A DNA stretch of 13,835 nucleotides from Clostridiales bacterium. Lineage in GTDB: Bacteria > Bacillota > Clostridia > Lachnospirales > WRAX01. Numbering within the stretch: the first letter of the stretch is position 1; each line of letters begins with the position of its first letter. Below, piece by piece: positions 7,552 to 13,125 of the stretch. The stretch spans positions 1 to 13,835 of the forward strand of contig JAISVU010000048.1 of the NCBI GenBank assembly GCA_031271375.1, written 5' to 3'. The position numbers and the translations under genes are program-made. The notes under the pieces are model-generated. The model was not told the origin of the DNA, did not search any database, and saw nothing but the letters and a program-made list of their open reading frames with translations.

Positions 7552-8232
7552 ACTTACGCTTCGCCCCGCGAACAGCGCCGGCAGCTTATCGAGAAGAAAG
7601 AACAGATACCCCACCGCGACGATCCCGGCAGCGCACAGCGCGATATAACCGTAAACCTGCGCGGCCCCCAGCAGATCGAAGTCCAGGAACAAATAGGGAT
7701 AGCGCACGCTGCGTGCATTTAACGGGGCGCCAACCTCCGCCCTTATCAGCACAAAAATGAGGTACGCTACGGGTATGATTAGCCATGTGAGCGGTTCATA
7801 CCAGCGGATGCCGTTCTTTTTGTCAAACAGCGCCCAGTCCAGGATGAACATAATCGGCGTGAAATAGTGTATCAGGATATCCGTCCCGCTGAATGCCTGG
7901 TAGTTATAGTTCATCCTGTACATCCCCGGGGCCAGGATGAAATGATAGACCACCACGGTAATGGTGATCATCAGCATGAAGGCCTTTTTAAGTTTTGGCA
8001 GCGGCGCAGGGAAACCGGCGGGGCGTTTCATCACAATGCCCGTCAGCGTATGCGCGGCCGCCAAAAGCATATAGCCAAAGCACAATATATTGCTTATATT
8101 GGTATAATAAGCCAGCATACGCCCGGATAACCGCCCCTGAAACACACCGGAGACCGTAATCATTCCATACGCGCAGCCCGCAAGCAGCAAAATCCGGAAA
8201 ACCAGCGCCGCCGCCCTGTTTTTTATGTACAT
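7525..8232 (-). CDS. Pr6Pr family (FAR-17a/AIG1-like) integral membrane protein (235 aa)
   Basis: Polytopic membrane protein with about six hydrophobic helices across residues 8-220. It matches the Pr6Pr family, the bacterial branch of the FAR-17a/AIG1 group. Signatures are YYTNISNILCFGYMLL (from residue 42), VVVYHFILAP (about 93-102), DILIHYFTPIMFILDWALFD (118-137) and YPYLFLDFD near the C-terminus. Eukaryotic AIG1 and ADTRP are lipid hydrolases using an intramembrane Thr and His. Thr44 and His122 here fall in comparably placed conserved stretches, so a lipid-hydrolase role is possible but unproven; no bacterial function is established to my knowledge. The ATG at 8232 has GGAG six to seven bases upstream. 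The gene stands alone between a stem-loop terminator and the SLH promoter; no convincing promoter of its own is seen in the AT-rich 8233-8310 leader. Confidence 0.82.
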   Translation of the reverse strand: MYIKNRAAALVFRILLLAGCAYGMITVSGVFQGRLSGRMLAYYTNISNILCFGYMLLAAAHTLTGIVMKRPAGFPAPLPKLKKAFMLMITITVVVYHFILAPGMYRMNYNYQAFSGTDILIHYFTPIMFILDWALFDKKNGIRWYEPLTWLIIPVAYLIFVLIRAEVGAPLNARSVRYPYLFLDFDLLGAAQVYGYIALCAAGIVAVGYLFFLLDKLPALFAGRSVSKDVDINAR

Positions 8233-8310
8233 AGATATCTCCGTTTATATATAATATCGGTAATAGTATTCTCATTAATAATAAAAAAATTAAAGCAAAA
8301 TAAAGCAAGC

Positions 8311-8363
8311 GCCAAGAACCTTAATATTAACTCTTCTAGGTTCTTGGCTCTTTTTTTTCTTTT
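8311..8363. terminator. Strong intrinsic terminator stem-loop
   Basis: GCCAAGAACC (8311-8320) and GGTTCTTGGC (8339-8348) form a perfect 10-bp stem around an 18-base loop. On the plus strand it is followed by a TCTTTTTTTTCT tract, a textbook Rho-independent terminator in that direction. On the minus strand the same stem is preceded by an A-tract and followed by a weaker, interrupted U-rich run (GCTTTATTTTGC). It lies just past the GNAT stop codon, and its T-tract overlaps that codon. It most likely ends the minus-strand lysM-rho operon, possibly in both directions, although the better T-tract faces the strand that carries no gene here. Confidence 0.75.
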
Positions 8364-8841
8364 ATAACTCGATTTTCATTGCTTCTTCATCCCACATGAG
8401 CTCGCCGGTTTTTTCAAACCCGGCGTTCCCATACATGCGGATAGCGGCTTCGTTCTCCGGGTCGACGCTGGTGTAGAATGAGATGTCCCCCAGTTTATCC
8501 CGCACCAGCTCTATCAGCTGGGCTAGCGCTGAGTTGCCGTAGCCTTTGCCCTGGTGGTTGACGTCTATCATAAACCGCCAGAGGCCCCAGCGTCTTGTAT
8601 CGGTGTCTAGGCCGTACATTAGGAAGCCCACCATATCTTCGCCTGCATATATACAGTAGGGGAACAGATCGTCGCCAAACTTCCATTCCAGCAGGGAATA
8701 CCAGTTCTCCGCGACGAAATGCTCCTGCGCGCCGGAAACGGAGAGATCGACGCATTTGCGCCAATTCTCCCTGTCCACCGGCCGCAGCTGGATATTTACC
8801 GCTTCGTCCGCATCCGCTATTATATCCGTCATATTGTTCAC
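8362..8841 (-). CDS. GNAT family N-acetyltransferase, BltD-like (159 aa)
   Basis: Cytoplasmic acetyl-CoA-dependent N-acetyltransferase. The acetyl-CoA loop is HQGKGYGNSAL (residues 96-106), matching the Q/RxxGxG/A motif A. 'FYTSVDPENEAAIRMYGNAG' followed by 'FEKTGEL' is the motif B region. The 'MVGFLMYGLD' strand and the MIDV-HQGKGYG order resemble BltD/spermine-spermidine acetyltransferases, so a polyamine or related amine substrate is plausible but not shown. Length is typical. The start is a GTG at 8841 whose GTGA overlaps the TGA of the cyclophilin gene by four bases, suggesting translational coupling. Neither this GTG nor the ATG at 8832 has a strong ribosome binding site. It is the last gene of the operon before the stem-loop at 8311-8348. 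Confidence 0.82.
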   Translation of the reverse strand: MNNMTDIIADADEAVNIQLRPVDRENWRKCVDLSVSGAQEHFVAENWYSLLEWKFGDDLFPYCIYAGEDMVGFLMYGLDTDTRRWGLWRFMIDVNHQGKGYGNSALAQLIELVRDKLGDISFYTSVDPENEAAIRMYGNAGFEKTGELMWDEEAMKIEL

Positions 8842-9602
8842 TTTGAGTATGTCGTTATCTCTATGCTGTTAATAACGACGTCCACAACCGGCTTTTCGCC
8901 GTCCACTTCCACAGCGGCGATGGCGTCAACCACGTTCATCCCCTCGATGACATGGCCGAAGACTGTATGTTTGCTCCGCCCGGTAAGGCCCGGGTAATCC
9001 AGATGGGGCGAGCCGCCGTGTTCCGTATATAAGTTCATTGCCTCTACCGTAAAACGTTCCGCCAGCCTGATAGGGCTGTACGAATAACCGCTTGCCATAT
9101 ACTTGGGGTCCTTGATAGCGTTCGCGAATTCTTGCTTCAGCTGCTCGCCGATATCCGAATTCTGGACAATAAAGAACTGGCTCCCGTTCGTGTTTGCTCC
9201 GCCGTTGGCCATCGACAGCGCTCCGCGGAACTGGCGCAGCTCCGGCACCACTTCGTCCTCGAAAGGCTCGCCCCAGATGCTCTCGCCGCCCATGCCGGTG
9301 CCCTCCGGGTCGCCGCCTTGCAGCATGAATTTATTGATAACCCGGTGGAAGATAACCCCGTCATAATACCCGTCTGTTGCGTGGGTAGTAAAATTCTCAA
9401 CCGCTTTGGGGGCGTACTGCGGATATAAAACTACAGTGATATCGCCCATTGACGTTTTAATTATCGCGACGGGAGCGCCTTCGGCGGGCTCCTCAAACTG
9501 GATGTAATTCACAGGCTCGCTCTTTTCGGCGCTGTTTCCGCAAGAAACGCTCATAACAACACACCCCAACATGATTAATGATAGAAAAATCTTTTTAAAC
9601 AT
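8838..9602 (-). CDS. Peptidyl-prolyl cis-trans isomerase, cyclophilin type, probable lipoprotein (254 aa)
   Basis: Catalyses cis-trans isomerisation of Xaa-Pro bonds, here probably on exported proteins. Residues 1-20 form a lipoprotein-like signal peptide ending at Cys21 (VMSVSCGNS), though Ser at -3 makes the lipobox imperfect. The cyclophilin domain runs from about 44 to 251. It shows IFHRVINKFMLQGGDPEGTG (84-103) with the catalytic Arg87, 'RGALSMANGGANTNGSQFFI' (126-145), and KHTVFGHVIEGMNVVDAIAA (211-230). Between the QFFI strand and the KHTVFG strand lies an extra segment, about 150-210, that is longer than in minimal cyclophilins. The tryptophan of human CypA before this strand is replaced by His (SPHLDY). 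The ATG has GGGAGG six bases upstream. It lies between rho and the GNAT gene, overlapping the latter by four bases. Confidence 0.92.
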   Translation of the reverse strand: MFKKIFLSLIMLGCVVMSVSCGNSAEKSEPVNYIQFEEPAEGAPVAIIKTSMGDITVVLYPQYAPKAVENFTTHATDGYYDGVIFHRVINKFMLQGGDPEGTGMGGESIWGEPFEDEVVPELRQFRGALSMANGGANTNGSQFFIVQNSDIGEQLKQEFANAIKDPKYMASGYSYSPIRLAERFTVEAMNLYTEHGGSPHLDYPGLTGRSKHTVFGHVIEGMNVVDAIAAVEVDGEKPVVDVVINSIEITTYSK

Positions 9603-9661
9603 TTGTATCCTCCCGTTCTTTTAAATTCTTGTTATCGTAAGATACTGCATTAGCATTTGCG

Positions 9662-9684
9662 CCTATTACCTTTTACCTATTACC
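9662..9684. repeat. 9-bp direct repeat between rho and the cyclophilin gene
   Basis: CCTATTACC occurs at 9662-9670 and 9676-9684 (14-base period), with the related TTTTACC between them. It directly abuts the palindrome at the end of rho. Such short AGGTAATAGG-type repeats next to palindromes can be members of genome-wide intergenic repeat families; that cannot be judged from one window. Confidence 0.5.
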
Positions 9685-9685
9685 T

Positions 9686-9711
9686 GGTGTTAGAGCCTCG
9701 GCTCTAACACC
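9686..9711. other. Perfect palindrome overlapping the rho stop codon
   Basis: GGTGTTAGAGCC (9686-9697) and GGCTCTAACACC (9700-9711) are perfect inverted arms separated by two bases, giving an 11-bp stem with a CGAG tetraloop in minus-strand RNA. It covers the last codons (V-L-E-P-R-L) and stop of rho. No T-tract follows on either strand, so it is not a typical intrinsic terminator. An mRNA-stabilising stem, a processing site or a repeated palindromic element are the alternatives. Confidence 0.7.
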
Positions 9712-11135
9712 CTTAATCCGTCGATGAAATCCTTATTCGAGCGGGTTTTTAACAGCATGTCCGTAATCTCCTCGGTCAGCTCGGCCGTGCTCGCGTTGGA
9801 CATAGCCCTGCGGAGGGAATAGAGCGCCTCAAGCTCCCTGGGCGTGAGCAGTAAATCCTCCCGGCGCGTGCCGGACTTATTAATGTCAATCGCGGGGAAT
9901 ATACGTTTTTCCGACAGGCGGCGGTCCAGCACCAGCTCCATGTTCCCGGTGCCTTTGAACTCCTCGAAGACCATGTCGTCCAAGCGGCTGCCGGTCTCTA
10001 CCAGTGCGGTGGCAAGGATCGTAAGCGAGCCTCCGCCGTCGATATTGCGCGCCGCGCCAAAAAATTTTTTGGGCATGTACAGCGCGGCGGGGTCAAGGCC
10101 GCCGGACAGTGTCCGGCCTCCCGGGGGGATTGTGAGGTTATAGGCCCTGGACATTCGGGTTATGCTGTCCAGCAGTATCACGACGTCCTTGCCCTGCTCA
10201 ACCATACGCTGGGCGCGCTCCATAACGATCTCCGTCACCTTCTTGTGATGCTCCGGGGTTTCGTCAAAGGTGGAGTATACAATGTCGGCGTTGGGATTCT
10301 TGATGGAGCGGCGCATATCGGTGACTTCCTCGGGCCGTTCGTCGATCAGAAGGATTATGAGATGTATATCGGGATGATTGACGGTTATTGCGTTGGCGAT
10401 TTTTTTCAGGAGAACAGTCTTGCCCGCCTTAGGCGGCGAAACGATCATCCCGCGCTGGCCCTTGCCTATCGGGGCTACAAGGTCTATTATCCGCGTAGCC
10501 GCCTCGGCCTGAGTAGTCTCAAGGTGCAGCTTCTCGTCCGGGAAAACCGGCACAAGATCCTCGAAGTTCGGCCGCCTGTAAACAGTCTCCGGCGGGTCGC
10601 CGTTGACGGCCTTTACGAATAAGATGGCGTTGAACTTGTCGTTGTCCTTCGCGGTGCGCAGGCTGCCCCGCACGCTGTCGCCGGGACGCAGATTGAAGCG
10701 CCTTATCTGGGACGGCGAGATATAAATATCCTTAGGCCCTTGCAGATAATTATCCGTTCGCAGGAACCCGTATCCCTCGGCCATAATCTCCAGAATGCCC
10801 TCGCCCACCTCGCCGCTGTCCAGCTGTTCCATATACACCTGACGCTGTTCGCGGCTTTGGAATGTCTGCCGCTTTTGCCCCGCCGTATCCGCCGGGGCTT
10901 CTTCCGGTTCAGGCGCGTTCCTAGTAGCGTATTCGGGGGGCGGCGGAGCGGGTTTTTCCTCCTTCGGCGGCGTGAACGTCATCGCCGACGGGGGATGTTC
11001 CGGCGCGGTTTCAGGCAAGCCCATCTCCGCCAGCAGGTCCCTCAGTTCCTGCTTCCTGTACTTAACGATATTTTTGACGCCCTTTACCTTAGCTATTTCC
11101 CTTAATTCAGGAAGGGAAAGCCCTTCTAAAACCAT
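9690..11135 (-). CDS. rho: Transcription termination factor Rho (481 aa)
   Basis: Hexameric RNA-dependent ATPase/helicase that ends transcription of untranslated RNA. Domains in order: the Rho N-terminal helical domain (1-40, LSLPELREIAKVKGVKNIVK); a proline- and glutamate-rich linker (about 41-105); the cold-shock-like RNA-binding domain (112-178, GILEIMAEGYGFLRT, RRFNLRPGDSVRG); and the RecA-type motor. Motor motifs are Walker A SPPKAGKT (233-240), LLIDERPEEVTDM (262-274), Walker B VVILLDSITRMSRAYN (318-333), and GGGSLTILATALVETGSRLD with EEFKGTGNMELVLDR near the R-loop and arginine finger. All expected catalytic residues are visible. At 481 residues it exceeds the roughly 420 of E. coli Rho because of the linker. 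The ATG has GGGAGG close upstream. It follows the LysM gene by 37 bases and precedes the cyclophilin by 87, so it is probably the second gene of the operon. Confidence 0.97.
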   Translation of the reverse strand: MVLEGLSLPELREIAKVKGVKNIVKYRKQELRDLLAEMGLPETAPEHPPSAMTFTPPKEEKPAPPPPEYATRNAPEPEEAPADTAGQKRQTFQSREQRQVYMEQLDSGEVGEGILEIMAEGYGFLRTDNYLQGPKDIYISPSQIRRFNLRPGDSVRGSLRTAKDNDKFNAILFVKAVNGDPPETVYRRPNFEDLVPVFPDEKLHLETTQAEAATRIIDLVAPIGKGQRGMIVSPPKAGKTVLLKKIANAITVNHPDIHLIILLIDERPEEVTDMRRSIKNPNADIVYSTFDETPEHHKKVTEIVMERAQRMVEQGKDVVILLDSITRMSRAYNLTIPPGGRTLSGGLDPAALYMPKKFFGAARNIDGGGSLTILATALVETGSRLDDMVFEEFKGTGNMELVLDRRLSEKRIFPAIDINKSGTRREDLLLTPRELEALYSLRRAMSNASTAELTEEITDMLLKTRSNKDFIDGLRVLEPRL

Positions 11136-11172
11136 ACATACCTCCCGTTTATTATTTTCGGTTTACTATTTA

Positions 11173-12528
11173 TCATCTTGGCGGAATATCTAAAACCTCG
11201 CCTATGTTGATGTTCGCGTTGGGCTTGTTATTCAGTACCCGGATTTCTTCCCAGCGGTTAGCGTCGCCCAGCAATTCCCTGGCTATCTTCTGCAAATTAT
11301 CGCCAGCTTTAACGGTGTATTGCGTAATGGCAGGCGGCGTCGGAGGAACCGTGGGCGGCACGTTGCCCTGCGTCCCGGTTTCGGGTGGCGTAAAGGGCGG
11401 GTTTTCTTCGCCTGTCTCATCACCGGACGGGGGATTATCGGCGGAAGCGTTTTGGTACAGGCTGATCGTATCTTGTAACTGATTTATTGTTTCGTCTCTT
11501 GCGGCTATGTCAACCTTGAGCTGTTCATATTCAAGTTTCACCTGCTGCAGCTCGGGGTTGTTTTCTCTGGCTTCGGCTACCTGCTTGCTTAGCGCCTGGT
11601 TGCGGAATATAAGGAACACCAGCAGAGCAAGAAGCAAAATGAATCCGCAGATTATAACATACCTCACGACAGGGGAGGCGAGGACATCCGGACCCGTGTC
11701 GTAATCCCGCTCCCTCTTAGCGTCCTGCTCGAAGAATTCGTTCCTGCGGGACGCGGCGGAACGCAGATGCGGCTTTTCTCTGCCTTCGCCGCCGGGAACC
11801 GGCCTTGCGCTTTCATCCCGCACCGCCGCTTCATCGCGGGAGGTTTCGCCCCTTCCCCCCGGCGCGGAATGCTCCGGGTTATATGGATCCCTTACATGCC
11901 CGCGTACCGGCGGCTGAACGGCCCCGCCCGGAGCCACGCGGCCCGGAGCGGCGGGGCGGCGCGCGGGAACGCGGTTATCCGGTCTTGGAACCTCGCGCTC
12001 GCCCGACCGCTCACGTTCCCTCCTTACGGCGGGGTTTTTCGCGGCGTCTCTGACATAATCCTTTTCTTTGCTTCTGGACGTGGTTTCAAGCTCTTTGCGT
12101 TTACGTTCGTTAGCCAGTTCCACAGAAGTGGAATGTATGTAATCCGAATAATCCACTTCATCGCTCTTTTGGCCCGGCCTGGCTGCCGGTATTCTGCGTT
12201 CGGGCCGGTCCGCCTGTTCCGTTCTCGCGGGCCTGCCGTTCCTTTCGGTTCTGCCGCCGCTTTCGGCGGCTGGGAATTCCTCCTCCGCTGTGAGGTCGTC
12301 GCGGTCGCTGAAATATTCGCGTACCTTGTACTCCCTCCCGCCTCTAGGCCCGGTTTGCTCCTTAACTGCCTTATCGGCGCTTTCGGTTCGGACGGCTTTG
12401 CCCGGCGGTTCCGGTTCTGCGTCATAAAGGCCCGCGGCAGCGGACACCGCTTCCTCGTCGTCGTATATATCAACTCCCTGGTTACGGCTCGTACTTGCCT
12501 CAAACACGGCCTTATCACGTTCGTCCAT
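11173..12528 (-). CDS. Single-pass membrane protein with long disordered cytoplasmic region and C-terminal LysM domain (451 aa)
   Basis: Predicted to sit in the membrane with a wall-binding LysM domain outside. Residues 1-285 are highly charged and rich in Arg, Glu, Pro and Gly with no predicted fold. Residues 289-308 are one membrane helix (YVIICGFILLLALLVFLIF). Residues 312-358 look like a coiled coil (LSKQVAEARE..., QLKVDIAARDETINQLQDTI). A Pro/Thr-rich spacer (360-400) leads to a LysM domain at 403-449 (QYTVKAGDNLQKIARELLGD ... INIGEVLDIPPR). LysM binds N-acetylglucosamine polymers such as peptidoglycan. The ATG has GGGAGG nine bases upstream. It is the first gene after the promoter at 12608-12636, followed by rho. 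No family-specific function is recognised; it could be a divisome or envelope organiser, which is inference. Confidence 0.85.
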   Translation of the reverse strand: MDERDKAVFEASTSRNQGVDIYDDEEAVSAAAGLYDAEPEPPGKAVRTESADKAVKEQTGPRGGREYKVREYFSDRDDLTAEEEFPAAESGGRTERNGRPARTEQADRPERRIPAARPGQKSDEVDYSDYIHSTSVELANERKRKELETTSRSKEKDYVRDAAKNPAVRRERERSGEREVPRPDNRVPARRPAAPGRVAPGGAVQPPVRGHVRDPYNPEHSAPGGRGETSRDEAAVRDESARPVPGGEGREKPHLRSAASRRNEFFEQDAKRERDYDTGPDVLASPVVRYVIICGFILLLALLVFLIFRNQALSKQVAEARENNPELQQVKLEYEQLKVDIAARDETINQLQDTISLYQNASADNPPSGDETGEENPPFTPPETGTQGNVPPTVPPTPPAITQYTVKAGDNLQKIARELLGDANRWEEIRVLNNKPNANINIGEVLDIPPR

Positions 12529-12607
12529 ATCGTTTATCCTCCCTTACGGCCCTATTCTATTAAGTCATTAAAACCCATTGCCTGCTGCGCAAATCATAGT
12601 TATACTT

Positions 12608-12636
12608 ATATTAATAGCTTTTTCGCTTCATGTCAA
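12608..12636 (-). promoter_or_regulatory. Predicted sigma-A promoter of the lysM-rho-cyclophilin-GNAT operon
   Basis: On the minus strand a perfect TTGACA (12636-12631) is followed after 17 bases by TAATAT (12613-12608), four of six matches to the -10 consensus. Initiation near 12601 would give a leader of about 72 bases ending in GGGAGG before the ATG at 12528. No other comparable promoter was found in the short gaps downstream, which supports a four-gene unit. Confidence 0.6.
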
Positions 12637-12680
12637 CTAAAAATGAACCATTCCGTTTTTCGAGACGATTTATGATTTAA

Positions 12681-12882
12681 ATGGAATACAATGGAGAAGA
12701 GAAAAATCCGCGCCGTACTTGTATAGGCGCGCACCTGCCGGGCAAATTCAAAATCCCGCTTGTCCTATATTATACGCTGGAAATGAGCGTTTCAGACATC
12801 GCGGCGGGGATTAAATTTGCATAAAGGAACTGTTAAAGAGCAGATTATTCAAAACATTAATGGTGAACACGTTATAAATTAA
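12681..12882 (+). pseudogene. Remnant of an ECF-type sigma factor, region 4 (frameshifted)
   Basis: On the plus strand, opposite to all neighbours, the frame from the ATG at 12681 reads ...LPGKFKIPLVLYYTLEMSVS then DIAAG before stopping at 12822-12824. The next frame, from 12811, continues LNLHKGTVKEQIIQNINGEH and stops at 12880-12882. Joined, 'LPGKFKIPLVLYY...MSVSDIAA-LNLHKGTVK' is the classic helix-turn-helix of sigma-70 region 4 in ECF sigma factors, whose usual form is LP.k.r.plvLyy.eg.s..EIA..l.i..GTVKSRL. A single extra base near 12807-12810 explains the shift. Regions 2 and 3 are absent upstream, no ribosome binding site precedes the ATG, a stop codon abuts it, and the end after GTVK is degenerate. 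I therefore read it as a decayed 3' fragment rather than a gene. Recognition rests on motif similarity by eye. Confidence 0.65.
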
Positions 12883-12980
12883 TCACGAACAAAACGTGGG
12901 TTCAGCGCGGACTTCGAAGGTAAAACCGCAGTAAACAGCGAAAATCTATCTTTATTAAACAACGGCGTTAACCAGCACAG

Positions 12981-12998
12981 TTGCAAAAATTGCAAAAA
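12981..12998 (+). repeat. Tandem 9-mer TTGCAAAAA x2
   Basis: TTGCAAAAA occurs twice back to back (12981-12989 and 12990-12998), ending three bases before the plus-strand -35 box at 13002. The A-tracts are nearly in phase with one helical turn, as in an UP-element or bent-DNA arrangement. A regulator site is the other possibility. Confidence 0.55.
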
Positions 12999-13001
12999 CG
13001 C

Positions 13002-13031
13002 TTGACATGTGGTGTATATACATGGTAGTAT
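13002..13031 (+). promoter_or_regulatory. Predicted plus-strand sigma-A promoter
   Basis: A perfect TTGACA (13002-13007) is followed after 18 bases by TAGTAT (13026-13031); TATATT at 13029-13034 is an alternative -10 at a poorer spacing. The spacer contains the perfect 10-base palindrome TGTATATACA, a possible operator. No plus-strand protein gene follows, so it would drive only the short hairpin-rich segment at 13038-13117. Confidence 0.55.
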
Positions 13032-13037
13032 ATTGCC

Positions 13038-13067
13038 ATAATAAAAGAAGCGGTGTTGGCGCACCGC
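13038..13067 (-). terminator. Intrinsic terminator of the peptidoglycan-binding gene
   Basis: On the minus strand GCGGTG-CGCCAA-CACCGC (13067-13050) forms a 6-bp GC-rich hairpin followed directly by TTCTTTTATTAT. This is a typical Rho-independent terminator about 60 bases after the stop codon at 13126-13128. Confidence 0.6.
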
Positions 13068-13117
13068 CTCAGTGGAACAAGAGCTCTTACTCCGGTTGGG
13101 AAGGACTCTTCTTTTAG
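13038..13117 (+). ncRNA. Candidate small structured RNA, about 80 nt
   Basis: It starts about seven bases after the plus-strand -10 box. Elements in order: AAAAGAAG (13043-13050), a 6-bp hairpin GCGGTG/CACCGC (13050-13055 and 13062-13067), the palindrome AAGAGCTCTT (13079-13088), a second imperfect hairpin closed by AAGAG (13079-13083) with CTCTT (13106-13110), and CTTCTTTT (13108-13115). The last is the exact complement of the first AAAAGAAG, so the whole segment can close on itself. The second hairpin followed by TTCTTTT would serve as a terminator. It is not recognisable to me as SRP, 6S, tmRNA or a riboswitch. Part of the structure doubles as a terminator for the convergent minus-strand gene, so the RNA call is tentative. 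Confidence 0.35.
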
Positions 13118-13125
13118 TTATACTC

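Larger units (their letters stand above)
12529..13125. other. Gene-free stretch of about 600 bases
   Basis: No intact gene is seen between the LysM operon and the peptidoglycan-binding gene. Reading upward it holds the lysM-rho leader and promoter (12529-12636), a frameshifted ECF sigma relic (12681-12882), an unassigned open plus-strand frame (12883-13005, 40 codons, no start codon), a tandem 9-mer (12981-12998), a plus-strand promoter (13002-13031) and a hairpin-rich segment (13038-13117). A 61-codon minus-strand frame at 12879-13064 lacks family resemblance and a ribosome binding site and is not called. Confidence 0.7.

Noticed and set aside
9686..9711. Intrinsic terminator after rho
   Set aside because: The stem is strong but no T-tract follows on the minus strand (the next bases are AGGTAATAGG), and the next gene is close, so termination by this route is unlikely.
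11767..12675. Plus-strand open frame of 302 codons
   Set aside because: It mirrors the disordered, low-complexity half of the LysM protein and runs through that operon's promoter; no domain or ribosome binding site is seen.
12879..13064. Minus-strand 61-codon open frame
   Set aside because: No ribosome binding site or family resemblance, and it overlaps the terminator hairpin and plus-strand promoter; not supported as a gene.
13038..13117. Signal recognition particle RNA or a known riboswitch
   Set aside because: The conserved SRP tetraloop region and known aptamer cores are absent; only generic hairpins are visible.
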